Translations under genes and position numbers: made by a program
Shown: piece by piece, positions 11,693-22,092 of the stretch
How positions within the stretch are numbered: the stretch's first letter is position 1
How the letters are laid out: every line of letters starts with the position of its first letter
Assembly: GCA_032690845.1 (NCBI GenBank)
Contig: CM064429.1
Location: 17,578,569-17,642,568, forward strand
DNA length: 64,000 bases
Source: Eleusine coracana subsp. coracana
Taxonomy: Eukaryota > Streptophyta > Magnoliopsida > Poales > Poaceae
Reading direction: 5' to 3'
The notes under the pieces: generated by a model
Database searches by the model: none
What the model was told of the DNA's origin: nothing
Seen by the model: the letters and a program-made list of their open reading frames with translations, nothing else

Positions 11693-12360
11693 ATCGGACG
11701 TGTCGGACAGGTCCATCAGACTCTAGTAGCAATTCCACTCTGGGCCGTCGGACATGTCCGACGATCATTGAACATATCCGATGACCTAAGGAAAGTCCGA
11801 CGTGTTGGACATCTCCATCGGACTCTAGTACCCCTGCCATCTTGTGTCATTGGACATGTCCGATGAACCAGACTTGTCCGAGGCATCGGGCATGTCCATC
11901 AGACTCCAGTAATTGCACTTGGAGAGGTTTAGGGTTGAAAGAGACCCGGTCCTTTGTGGATCCCTCAATGGAGACGCAGGCTTCTTTATGGAGCTGAACT
12001 TCGGTGAAAAATCCCGTGTCTCTTGTGTGCTTCATTACTTGTCCTTCATTTACTTGTTCTTGCTCTTAATCTTGCTAGTTAGGGTTTGCTTCGTATTTCT
12101 CAAATTAACTTGTGTAGGTTGCATGCTAGTTCGTTTCCTCATTTCTACAGCTTCTGCTAGCTTGTAATCACTTATTCCTAGCTTGCCTTGCACTAGTTTG
12201 AAGTTTTAATCGTCCGATCTACTTTTCTATCTTGTGTCATCGGACAAGTAGGTGCGCTTTACTCATGATCGTCGGACAAGTCTGACACTGCGCATTTAAC
12301 TTTTATTATTAAGTCATTTTCAGGGATTTGTGCCTATTCACCCCCCTCTAGGCACTTTCA
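11693..12360 (+). repeat. 5' LTR of Copia-1, 5'-truncated
   Basis: Matches the 3' LTR from about 42967 to 43936 (CCACTCTGGGC, CTTGGAGAGGTTTAGGG, TTTGTGGATCCCT, GCCTATTCACC) and ends GGCACTTTCA just before the PBS. It lacks roughly the first 335 bp. It also lacks a further roughly 300 bp internally, the part seen at 43150-43480 in the other LTR. Several CGGAC..GTCCG palindromes lie at 11700-11900. Confidence 0.8.
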
Positions 12361-12362
12361 AT

Positions 12363-12374
12363 TGGTATCAGAGC
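12363..12374 (+). promoter_or_regulatory. primer binding site of Copia-1
   Basis: TGGTATCAGAGC, two bases after the LTR end, is the classic plant Copia primer site complementary to the 3' end of initiator tRNA-Met. Minus-strand DNA synthesis would start here. Confidence 0.9.
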
Positions 12375-12413
12375 CGATATCTTCTACAAAGCTTAACCGC
12401 TTGAAGATTAAAG

Positions 12414-12521
12414 ATGTCAAAACTGAAAGATCAACCATCCACTACTCTCGCAACCAAAGATGGTGTTAGTGGTTCTCGCAACAATGTCATGTATGAGTAT
12501 GACGACCTCAAGGAAGATCGC
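12414..12521 (+). pseudogene. Copia-1 gag, first segment
   Basis: ATG at 12414 opens a frame of exactly 36 codons that runs into the Gypsy-1 insertion. The last bases, ATCGC at 12517-12521, are the left target-site copy. The reading continues in phase at 24746, after the second ATCGC copy. Gag would form the cytoplasmic virus-like particle. The segment is a low-complexity N-terminus rich in Ser and Thr. Confidence 0.75.
12517..12521. repeat. left target-site duplication of Gypsy-1 (ATCGC)
   Basis: ATCGC immediately before the LTR start at 12522 pairs with ATCGC at 24741-24745. Five bases is the expected duplication length for LTR retrotransposons. Confidence 0.9.
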
Positions 12522-12895
12522 TGTCGAGACTTCTACTCGGCAATAAATTTATAGGGCTACGTCGGGATTAAGAACTCGATGGTTAAGACACAAGACGCTG
12601 ATTTAGATAGGTTCGGGCCCTCTTGACGAGAGTAAAAACCCTACGTCCTGTGTTCTGTGGTTTGTATTTCATATGTTGTCCCTCCCTCGATAGGGGTTCC
12701 CAGCTGCCTTATATATCCAGTCGTCAGGGGGTACATGAGGAGTCCTACTCATAGTCTACAAGGATTCACATAGAAAGTCTATCTCTAATTGTCTTGTGCT
12801 CCAAGCCGACTCGGTCTGTTGCCTTATGGATAAGGTCCCCGGTCGTCTGCCGACTTAGACATAACTATGGATACCTATAAGGTAAGTATTCCACA
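12522..12895 (-). repeat. 3' LTR of Gypsy-1 (374 bp)
   Basis: Plus-strand reading starts TGTCGAGACTTCTACTCGG and ends TAAGTATTCCACA, that is TG..CA. It contains GGTTCGGGCCCTC and AAACCCTACGTCCTGTG, phrases common to many grass gypsy LTRs. It keeps a 41-bp segment (12826-12866) that the right LTR has lost. Confidence 0.9.
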
Positions 12896-12914
12896 ACAGC
12901 CCCTGAGTGCTTCC
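12896..12914 (-). promoter_or_regulatory. polypurine tract of Gypsy-1
   Basis: The minus strand reads GGAAGCACTCAGGGGCTGT directly before the LTR, the position where plus-strand DNA synthesis is primed. The last bases are not pure purine. Gypsy-2 shows related TTGGGGGCTG blocks near its 3' end. Confidence 0.5.
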
Positions 12915-13690
12915 TGATTTTGAGCTCTGACCTGCCGAGTGATGTTCGAGATTATGTGACTAGATCACAAATTAGGAAGACCTCTTGATTGAAGTTCTTG
13001 ATGGATTTGGTGTGCCGACTAGGTGCACCTGATCAGGTGTAGCCCCCGACTCTTGCATAATTTGGAGACTAGCAAATAATGCAATAGTCTAATTATATTA
13101 GCTCTTAACATTTTGTTATATAAAATTTACTCAAACCATCAGGCTCGAGCTTAAGTAAACTCCTGATCATCAAACAAGAAGGTCAGTTAGCAAGATATCA
13201 ATCTTGCTGACCAATTAATAGAAAGGCCGAGTGATACACACTCTTGTCCGAGTGACTTGTGGATCTAAATTTCATGACATCAATCATGTTTTAACCCATA
13301 TAATAGAATATGACATCAATCATATAATAGTACTAAGCTAAATGACATCAATCATAGTATAGCTTTTCCTTAATGATTTGTCACTCTTCTTAATATAAGT
13401 CCAATTTTGATAATTTAATCACTGACATCAATCAATAACTTATCTTTTGAACTTACACCCGTACGACCATCAAGTCCTCTACTATATGATAATGAAATCA
13501 CATAGATACAGAAAGCATTTTTAAGTGGATTTGCGCAACATCTTATCAAAGAATCCCCCGATATTATTTCTCAAGGTCAATAGCTCTAATTCTTTTTCAA
13601 GAATAAAGCCTATTACATTTTTATTATTATTAAACAGAAAAGTCCGTCACTGTGCGGCCCATATCAGCCCATGGGACCCAGAGACTAGGT
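12915..13690. other. Gypsy-1 spacer between LTR and antisense gene
   Basis: AT-rich and non-coding. It holds four spaced copies of GACATCAATCA (near 13276, 13312, 13341 and 13424). These lie upstream of the aORF TATA box and could be promoter-proximal elements. No open frame with a domain is present. Confidence 0.5.
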
Positions 13691-13704
13691 CGAAAAGGCG
13701 AAGG

Positions 13705-13711
13705 TATAAAA
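13705..13711 (+). promoter_or_regulatory. TATA box of Gypsy-1 antisense gene
   Basis: TATAAAA in GAAGGTATAAAAGGGGC, about 210 bp upstream of the ATG at 13918, followed by a C-rich, CT-rich leader typical of plant 5' UTRs. Its strand and position make it an internal promoter for the aORF, facing against the LTR promoter. Confidence 0.55.
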
Positions 13712-13917
13712 GGGGCAGTGGACAATTGACTCCAATTCCACGCCACCATTTGCACACAACGGTTCGTCTTCCTCACGCCTCCCCTGTTCTTGCGACTCCA
13801 TTGCTTCCAGAGCTAGGGTTAGCGCTTTCTCCCATTACCGCCGCAGATCTTCATCGCCATCAAGCCCCCGAGCATTAGCTAGGGTTTAGATCCACCGCAT
13901 TTTTGCATCCCTCGAAG

Positions 13918-16883
13918 ATGCCTTGCAAATCATCCAAGAATGTCGCCGCCGCTGAGTCCTCCTCCTCCTCCTCCGAGCTGGAGATCCCGGAGCAGCTACG
14001 GGAGTTCTCGAAGAGCAACATCTCCATCACCAATCTGAACAAGATGGTAGAGGACGACATCCTCCCGGAGCAAGCTCGCATCGACTGGAAGGTACCGAAA
14101 GAGACTTGCCCCCTTTCTAATCTACCAAAAAATCATAGTTTCTGGCTTGTTTTTTGAGGATGGCTTCGGAGTACCCTGCTGCAGTTTTCTGCGCGGGCTC
14201 CTTTTCTTCTATAGGATTGAGCTCATCTACCTCAATCCCAACTCCATCCTTCACATTGCTATCTTCGTGCATATGTGTGAAGCTTTTTTGGGCATTCTGC
14301 CCTATTTTACTTTGTTTTGCCATCTGTTCGTCCTCCGACCGCTGCCAACCAAGGAAAACCAAGCTGCCATAGGTGGAGCTGGTTTCTAGTTGCGCAAGAA
14401 GGAGGCCTACGTCAATGTACCATTGAAGACCGGGGAACAAGAACTGGAAGGACGAGTGGTTCTACTGTGACAATCCGAGGCCTACATCAATGTACCATTG
14501 AAGACCGGGAACAAGAACTAGAAGGACGAGTGGTTCTACTATGACAATCCTCCTCCTGTTCTTGCCGACTTCTCTGGTGCCAAGGCCATTCACCAGGCGC
14601 GGTGGTCAGAAAGACTTGACCCATCTGACCCCCAAGTGGTCGCTTTGCTAGAGAAAATCGCAGAGCTAAAGAATGAAGGGGTCGATGGCATCACTGTAGC
14701 AAAGAGCTTCATAGTGCGCCGAGTGCAGCCATTAAAGAAACAGAGCCACCCCGCCTGGGAATATGCCACCGACAACGAGATGAGGGAGGTGCCTGATCCG
14801 CCAAACTCCAATCTACGTTGGTCGCGATTATCAAAGATGTTTGAAGGAGACATCATTCAAGATCGCCTCTTAATCGCGAAGGCATACAATGTGGGACTTT
14901 GTGGGCCTGAGTAAGCTTTGGTCGTCTTGAATAATTCTGATGTCCTTTTGAATAATCACTGTATGTGATGTCTTGATGTTTTTGCAGGTTCTGGTCACTT
15001 ATGTGTCATACCCTCCGCTCCCTCCGACCGATTTCGAGGGACCAGATTATGTTAAAAAGCCACCGCAGACTGGCACTGGTGGAGCCAACTCTTCAGCGGA
15101 CGCCCGACCGACCGAAGAGGTCGTCACCAATGTCTCCACAACACCTTCTCACCCTGACTTGCGCTCCCCCAGCCGACGAGTAAAACACACCGCTCACCGC
15201 CGTTGGTAATATATGGGAGATGATGATGATGACAAGGAGGAGCGCCACCAAGATGCCAGCCTGCCAACCCCTGCACACTCCGAACGACCATCAAGCCAGT
15301 CGGAGCCTCCGAGCAAATCAGATAGTGTTGCAAGGGTGGCAAAGAAGGCCGATGAAGTCGCCAAGACTTCCCTAAAGAGGAAGGATTCTGACCCACGGAC
15401 CACTTCTATAAAGAAGAAAGTCTGTCGGATTAAAATCAAACAAGCCTCCGGGTATATTTCTTTGCATTTTTGATTCTTCATCATTGTTATTATGAACTAT
15501 CTGTTAAGCTTTTATTGTTACGCTCTTTGGAAATTATAGCAATCGGTCAAGTGATACCCATAGCAACCAAGGGTCTCAAGACACTCGATCGACTCCTGCT
15601 CCTCGACCGACCGACCAGCCTCAGCCGGTCCGCACACAATCAAGTGTGCAGACCGAGCCAAGGAAGTCACCCAACGCTCCAGTGCCCAAGCCACTGCCGA
15701 CGCCTGCTCCTCAGACCGTCAACCCTTCCCCGACCGGCATGTCTTCTCCCTGTTATAAGGTAAGACTATGTTGGTTGAGGACTCAGTGAGTCAACCAGAA
15801 GCTGAGGACATGGACGGCATGCATCAGCATCAACAGGCCAACAAGGTACATCAATACCAATTTTCTTTCTTCCTTGAATCATTCATCCAACTAACCATAC
15901 CCTTCTTCATATTCAGAGAATATATTCTCTTGTGGAGAAGAAGCAGGCCAGGATTGAATACCTCGAGGCCGAAACTTTTGGTAAGTCCCTAACATCTTGT
16001 GCATTCAAACTTCTCCTTTAGAGGTATTAACTTGTTGTCAACAGTTACCGGTGAGCAGCTTTCCCAAGCCAGAAGGCAAATTGAGAAGCTACAGACCGAC
16101 CATAAGGAGGTGACCAAACCTCTAGAGCAAAGTCGTGTAGATATCGTTGGTAAGATTGTAGACCAACTTATATTTGCTTCTTTATCACTCTAACGCTAAA
16201 GTCTTTATTTGTATTTTTAGCTCGTGATCAGAAGGTCACCGACCTGGAGAAGTTAACTTCAAACCAGCAGAGATTCTTAGATGCTCTGACTGCTGAGAAG
16301 AATGACCTCTTCAAGTCGGTTGGAGAGCAGAGCGCCGAGATCACTCGGCTGAAGAAGGAACTAGAGAAGACGGAAGGAAAGCTTGAGGAGGCTAAGAGCA
16401 ACTCCAAGTCTTTCAAATGTAAACTTGCCAGTAAGCTATCCTTTTAGATCTTCTATCATCACTTTTGGACTTCATCATCTAATACCCTTCATGACTTTTG
16501 CAGCAATATCTTACAGCGCTCGGAAAGCATTGGATTATATCCATGCTAACCAAGTGGAAAAGACCAGGCACTCTTTGGAGTACTTGCTGGAGCATGCATC
16601 AGAGGTGATCGCCAACAACACCAGAAGAGTGGCGACTGAGGCCGGGAGTCAAGTACTGGCTATTTGCCAATCTTGGTCTCCTGCTCTGCCATTGGACAAA
16701 GTCAAGGAGGGCTTCAACCCTGACTTGACAATCGATCAATGTCAGTTGCTTATGGATTTCATGCTGGAAACCTCCCGTGCCTTAGTCGATAATGTAGAGG
16801 TCGACCCCATCATGTGGTCTCCTCCAGCAACTCCGGAGTTAGAGTTACAAGATGATGCCTCCTCTCCTTCACAGGAGCTGTAA
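13918..16883 (+). pseudogene. Gypsy-1 antisense gene (aORF), PF04195-like, multi-exon
   Basis: ATG at 13918 starts an acidic, Ser-rich N-terminus (MPCKSSKNVAAAESSSS). From about 14147, in another phase, comes a block with GFGVPCCSF, YLNPNSILHIAIF and CEAFLGI. This is the pattern of the Pfam family named 'putative gypsy type transposon' (PF04195). Splice borders are visible: introns near 14911-14987, 15452-15539, 15981-16044, 16150-16220 and 16431-16503, plus one or more between 15760 and 15916. The later exons encode a coiled coil (ARDQKVTDLEKL, LKKELEKTEGKLEEAK) and a C-terminal block ending at TAA 16881. A frameshift near 14150 and a 75-bp tandem duplication break it. The role of such antisense ORFs is unknown. 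Gypsy-2 has a homologue at 60271-63460. Confidence 0.7.
14402..14550. repeat. 75-bp tandem duplication inside the aORF
   Basis: GAGGCCTAC(G/A)TCAATGTACC starts at 14402 and again at 14477, and both copies end TTCTACT(G/A)TGACAATCC. The first copy has four G where the second has three, so the copies differ by one base and the frame is disturbed. Confidence 0.85.
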
Positions 16884-17498
16884 TATCTACAATGTTAACA
16901 AACATTAGTAGTATTTGAATTAGGAAAACAATATTGTCTCCATGTAAATATAAATATTAATTATTGTGCTTGCTTAGTTACTAAACAAGTTTGGAGAAAT
17001 CAACTAAATAGTTACTTAGAGCAAATCAGTCGGCGCCAAGCTACGTTAGTCGCGCTATAGCACTTAGACCTTTTCACCTTAAGTCTTTTAGAGACAAAAA
17101 ACAGAAGTTGCACCAGTCTACCTTAGCATATTAGGTTGTAATCTATAACTACGTAACAAGCAAAATCGGCCAATCAACACATGACCTCTCACACTTTGGC
17201 TCCGGGTTTAGTGTAGTGGCAGACTGTTGTGCAGTATAAATTGTATAACCATAATGTTTTAGCGTAAGACCAAAAAATTTTAGACCGTGTCAAATTATGA
17301 TAAATCGGTCAGAAAAATCAAAAACCAGAATCTATCAAGGTTAAGGAGTAATGGGACATTATTACTAGCCCCCTGGCTCGATTGTTTAATGTTATAAATT
17401 AAGGAATCGAGACAAATAAGAATGAAATCAAAAATATCTTTCATCAAAAAGACTTAGAATTTCATTCAATAATAATGTATGAAAATACAAGAAAAAGA
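16884..17498. other. Gypsy-1 spacer between convergent aORF and pol
   Basis: AT-rich, without an open frame. It is shared with Gypsy-0 (2280-2700). It is where the two convergent transcription units would end, so termination or polyadenylation signals for both are expected here; I cannot single one out. Confidence 0.45.
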
Positions 17499-17954
17499 CT
17501 AAGTATAAGAGCGACGTAGTTGATTGATGTTCCATGAATTTGGTACGTCATTGCCATCTTCATACATCAGTCGATAAGCCGCCGGCCGAGTAACTTCTTT
17601 GACCACATATGGTCCTTCCCATTTAGGGGATAACTTGTGCCGATTCTTGGTTGATTGCACTCGTCGTAGCACTAAATCCACAACATGAAACTGGCGACTG
17701 CGAACATTTTTGTCATAATAATATCACAAGCCTTGCTGGCATACTGCCGACCGAAACAGAGCGCGATCACGCAACTCCTTCACGGCAATCAACTCAATCA
17801 CTCGGTTGTCTTCAGAAAGCTTGTCGTCATCTCCCTTGACTCGCGCTGATACGAGGTTTACCTCGGTCGGCAGCATAGCCTCAGAGCCATAGACCAACGA
17901 GAAAGGTGACTGAGGGACTAGAATATTACTGAGGTGGACCTTCAACTCAGCCAA
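17499..17954 (-). pseudogene. Gypsy-1 pol C-terminus (integrase C-terminal region)
   Basis: On the minus strand, 17954-17724 encodes SPFSLVYGSEAMLPTEV, the conserved stretch after the integrase catalytic core. Positions 17681-17499 encode the pol end (KLSPKWEGPYVV, GAYRLM-like AAYRLM, SWNINQLRRSYT). The catalytic core itself is absent. At about 17915 the text passes from an RNase H entry region (AELKVHLSNILVPQ) directly into SPFSLVYGSE. So a deletion removed both RNase H domains and the integrase core. Confidence 0.75.
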
Positions 17955-17974
17955 CGTAGGCTATGCCTCTGTTG

Positions 17975-18700
17975 TCCAGATGAAGTCATCCTGCTTTTTG
18001 AGCAGTTTAAAAAACGGTAGACCCCTGACCCTCAGTCGGGAGATAAAGCGACTCAAGGATTGCCATACATCCGGTCAACTTCTGAACATCCCTTTGGGAA
18101 TTAGGTGGCCCTATATCAAGGATTGCCTTGATTTTATCCGAGTTAGCCTCTATACCTCGTTTCGAAATGATGTAACCGAGTAGCTTTCCTGAAGGAACCC
18201 CAAAAACACACTTTTTAGGGTTCAACTTCATCGAGTATCGTCTTAATTTGTCAAACGTCTCGGCCAGGTCAGAGAGAAGTTCTTCAACATTCTAAGTCTT
18301 TATCATGATGTCATTAACATACGCTTCTGCGCTCCGACCGATCTGAGTTTCTAGGCAGCATTGAATACCACATTTGTAAGTTGCGCCAGCATTTTTCAGA
18401 CCGAATGGCATAGTAGTATAGCAGTAGGCGCCAAAGAGAGTTATAAAGGAAGTCTTGATCTAATCTTTGTCTTTTAGTAGGATCTGGTGATAGCCTGAAT
18501 AGGCATCCAGAAAGCTTAAAAGCTTACACCCGACTGTTGAGTCTACAATCTGATGAATACGTGGTAGAGCGAAGGGGTCCTTAGGGCAGACCTTGTTCAA
18601 ATCGGTATAATCGACACACATCCGCCACGTTATTCTTCTTGGGTACAAGGACTGGATTTGCCAACCATTCAGGATGGTACACTTCTCTTATAAATTTAGC
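17975..18700 (-). pseudogene. Gypsy-1 reverse transcriptase remnant
   Basis: The minus strand at 18648-18460 encodes RMCVDYTDLNKVCPKDPF and LSFLDAYSGYHQI, Ty3/gypsy RT blocks 3-4. Positions 18231-18007 encode MKLNPKKCVFGV, GKLLGYIIS and RGIEAN, the RT C-terminal blocks. The section between contains the catalytic region in broken frames (plus strand 18290-18420). Stops and shifts make it inactive. It is followed, after a deletion, by the integrase C-terminus. Confidence 0.75.
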
Positions 18701-19098
18701 ATCTAATAATCTAGCTATGTCCTTCTTCTTTTCATGGTGTCCTTGCGGTCTTGCGCAAACCTTCTAGGCCTTTGCTTGACGGTGGTGGCCCCAGGAGGCA
18801 CCCTTAGCTCGTGCTCAATATTTTCTCTAGGAACTCCCGACATGTCAGAGGGCTTCCATGCAAAGATGTCCCGATTTTCCTGGAGGAAAACAGCGAGCGC
18901 GAGTTCCTATTTCTCGTCGAGGTCGGCCCCTACATAAGTGATCTTGGCAGGGTCCTCTGGATCGAGCGAAACTTCTTTGGTGGGCACATTGTCAGTCTAG
19001 ATCTTGTCCTTGGTGGGCTTCTTCACGGGGACCTCCGCATCGGTCTGCTCCTGACTGCCAACTGCCTTCTAGATCTCGAGTCGGTCAAACAACAACAA

Positions 19099-21654
19099 CT
19101 ATCGATTGACCATCTCACAACTCTGCATATCGCAATCGAAAGAATTCCGAAGGTTAGAGTGGAGAGAGATGATTCCCTTAGGGCCTGGCATCTTTAGAGT
19201 GAGATGTGGGTAGTGCGGAACCGCCATGAATTTCGTCATTGCCGGTCTGCCTAGGATAGCATGGTAAGCAGACTTGAAGTCGGCTACCTGAAAGATAATA
19301 CGCCCAGTCCTGAAGTTCTCACGGGTTCCAAAGGTGACAAGCAGAGTGATCTGTCCAATAGGAACAGAAGTCTTGCCTGGCACAATCCCATGGAAGGGAG
19401 AGGAACTCAGCTGCAAGTTGCTGACCGATAAGGCTAATTCTGTGAGGGTCTTAGTGAAGATCAAATCTAGACTGCTTCCTCCATCAATGAGTACTTTGTT
19501 GAACTTGACCCCCTTCATCATTGCCGCGAGTACTAGCGGGTAGTGACCTAGCTTGGGTATGTGCTTTGGGTAATCCGACTGATCAAAAGTAATCGGGACT
19601 TCAGACCATCTCATGTACTCAGCCACAGCCGGTTCTACGGAATTGATCTCACGTAGTTCCAGTTTTTGTTTGCGTTTGGACGTGTAGGCATCTGGGCCTC
19701 TGAAGATGAAGTTGACTTCCTTTCGAGGTTCCTGGAACTCTCCATCCTCATCCTTGTCGTCACCATCATTGGCTTTGTCCTTGCCGCTGCGTCTTGGCGG
19801 ATCTTTGGCCACCTTCAGCGTGGCAGTTGCAAATGCCTTCAAGCTGTAACAGTCCTTTGCTTTGTAGTTTCCCTTTGGATGCCACAGGCATGGGCCACTC
19901 AGCAAGTCATCTATGGTCTGTTGGTTTGTCCGATGATTTTTCCTCATTCGGTCTACTCTCGCGACCATGTTCTCAGTCTTTCGCTTCTTGTCCTTCTTGG
20001 AGGACTCCGGTTTGTCCGAACGCTTCTCCTTGCCTTTGCCTCGGATGTCATACAAGGCCGATTTTCCAGATGCGAATTTATCAGTGATCTCAAAGCACTC
20101 CCGAGCAGCCAGCCTGAGGTCATGATTCCTCCGACTGATCTGCCGAACTAGCTCATCGCTTTGAACACCTCCTTGGATGGCTGCAATGATTTGTTGGTCC
20201 GAGATATTAGGGATCTCTGTCTTCTTGGCATAGAACCAGTTAATGTAATCGCGCAGGGATTCGTCAGCATTCTGCTTGATCCGGGTGAGGTCAAAGTGAT
20301 TACCCGGCCGGTTGTAGGTAGCTTGGAAGCTTTCAATGAACTTCTTGTTGAGGTCGCCCCACAAAGTAATCGATCTCTCTCGGTGCGATGTGAGCCAAAC
20401 CTGAACGGTTGGCTCGATACAGACCGGCAGATAGTTAGCCATCACATAGGTGTCGCCTCCTGCCACTCGAATCGCCATGCTGTAAAGCTGAAGCCACTCC
20501 CGAGGGTTGGTCTGGCCATCATACTTCTCGATGGGGAGCAGCTTGAATCCTTTAGGCCACCGAGCAATTCGAAGCTCCGGTATCTAAGCTTTGATCCCAT
20601 CGAACTCGTCCTCGTTAGGGGTGACCGACCTCCGTCGCTGATCTGATTACCGAGAAGGTGAAGACGCGCGGTGATTATGGCGAGGATCGATATCGTCACT
20701 ATGATGACGACGTCGGTCATCTCCATCATGGTTTTTGCACCGGTCCTGATCGTCTCATCGATGTCGGTCATCACGGTTGTCTCTTGGAGGTGAATGTCGT
20801 CGTCGGTCGTCCCGTCGGTCATCAGTCCTCCTATCACGGCGCTCCTCCTTGTGGCGCTGGTCATCCCGGATCCGCTCTTCAGTACGAGAGTTGATGGTAT
20901 CTCTTCCGTCGTGTGGTCTTATGGCATTCCTCAGATCAATACGTTGTCATCCACGAGAAGTTGCATAGCTAGAACTTGGCACTGACTGTGGTTCGTCACG
21001 GGCCTTGTTTTGAATAGCAGCTACTTTGAGCATGGCTGCTGCCTTATGCATTGTGGGGGTCTGATATGCTGCGTCAGCCATCAAGCTGTCAAGCAATGTT
21101 TTAGCCCCAGTGATGTTGAACTGAGGGGTGTCATAGACCTTGACGCCATCCACTTCAATTTCTAAATATCCGAGGTCTAGCCGTCGCGCTAATTGGGATC
21201 CACGAGATCCTCTCGATCGGCGGCGGTGACCGTTCGAAGGTGGTATCTCTTCGGGGTCATCGTCCCTTTGGCCTTCCTCGCCATGTCCATCGTTGTTGTT
21301 GGCAGGACCATCATCATTATTGTCATCATCCCCATCATCGGTCGGGTCCTCACGAACCTCGACCATGTTGACAGCCAAAGAATAAGGGCACGTAGATCCA
21401 TCTGAGTCCTCATTAAAGGAACAAACCGACTTAGAGTCGTACCCGGTGGGTAGATCTGTGTCGCTAAATCTGAGTGGAACTAATGTAGGGATCAGATCTG
21501 ATGGGCTCGGTGATCACGCCATGAGATCCGCTGCGGCCGAGTCGGATCGACGGTCATCGAGGCCTAGCGCTCCGTTGGAGTCGGCGGTGAAGTCGAGCGA
21601 CCCGAAGGAAATCTTGAAATCCGGCGAGTATTGGATGGTGGGAATCTCGGCCAT
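19099..21654 (-). pseudogene. Gypsy-1 gag-protease, downstream unit
   Basis: The gag start is ATG at 21654-21652 (MAEIPTIQYSPDFKIS), shared with the other Gypsy-1 unit and similar to Gypsy-2. An acidic Asp/Asn-rich stretch and an Arg/Asp/Ser-rich stretch follow in broken frames. Positions 20478-19099 are open for 459 codons. They hold a retrotransposon gag capsid domain (WLTSHRERSITLWGDLNKKF, FQATYNRPGNHFDLTRIKQ), then a degenerate zinc knuckle-like CLWHPKGNYKAKDCY. The aspartic protease follows with the active site LIDGGSSLDLIF and the flap/late block HAILGRPAMTKFM. DGG replaces the usual DTG or DSG. The frame stays open through PR but upstream breaks prevent a full Gag. Confidence 0.8.
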
Positions 21655-21686
21655 CAAAGTCAATGGTGAATCTCGACCAGCCTTGT

Positions 21687-21704
21687 CCCCTTCCTGGCGC
21701 GCGA
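21687..21704 (-). promoter_or_regulatory. primer binding site, inner LTR of Gypsy-1
   Basis: The minus strand two bases inside the inner LTR reads TCGCGCGCCAGGAAGGGG, matching the equivalent site beside the right LTR. Its presence shows the inner LTR behaves as a 5' LTR for the downstream unit. Confidence 0.55.
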
Positions 21705-21706
21705 AC

Positions 21707-22092
21707 TGTCGACACTTATACTCGGCAATAAATTTATAGGGCTACGTCGGGATTAAGAACTCGATGGTTAGGACACAAGACGCCGATTTAGATAGGTTCG
21801 GGCCCTCTCAATGAGAGTAAAAACCCTATGTCCTGTGTTCTGTGGTTTGTATTGATGTTATGTTTTGTGTGTTGTCTCCTCCCTCGATGGGGGTTCCCTG
21901 CCGCCATATATATCCAGTCGACAAGGGGTATATGAAGAGTCCTACTCGTAGTCTACAAGAATTCATATGGAAAGTCTATCTCTAATTGGCTTGCGCTCCA
22001 AGCTGACTCGATCGGTTACCTGATGGATGAGGTACCAGGTCATCTACCGACTTAGGCATAACTATGGATACCTATAAGATAAGTATCTCACA
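21707..22092 (-). repeat. inner LTR of Gypsy-1 (386 bp)
   Basis: Runs from TGTCGACACTTATACTCGG to GTATCTCACA on the plus strand. It differs from both outer LTRs (for instance TTGATGTTATGTTTTGTGTG at 21852, where they read TTTC(A/G)TATGTTG), so the two outer LTRs resemble each other more than either resembles this one. Flanking 5-mers (CGAAC and ATTAC) do not match, so it is not an independent insertion. Confidence 0.85.

Noticed and set aside
10991..11866. Pro/Arg/Gly-rich frames up to 148 codons
   Set aside because: They lie in the GC-rich leader block of LTR-A and run into the Copia-1 LTR; composition alone explains the open frames.
12363..12374. tRNA-like sequence
   Set aside because: It is only the primer binding site complementary to a tRNA 3' end; no cloverleaf can be formed around it.
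19334..20894. Plus-strand frames up to 161 codons
   Set aside because: Antisense shadows of the gag-protease frames on the minus strand; the gag reading has clear motifs and these do not.
21707..22092. A solo LTR inserted independently inside Gypsy-1
   Set aside because: The flanking 5-mers differ (CGAAC and ATTAC), and a proper primer site plus gag start follow on one side, so it functions as the 5' LTR of the downstream unit.
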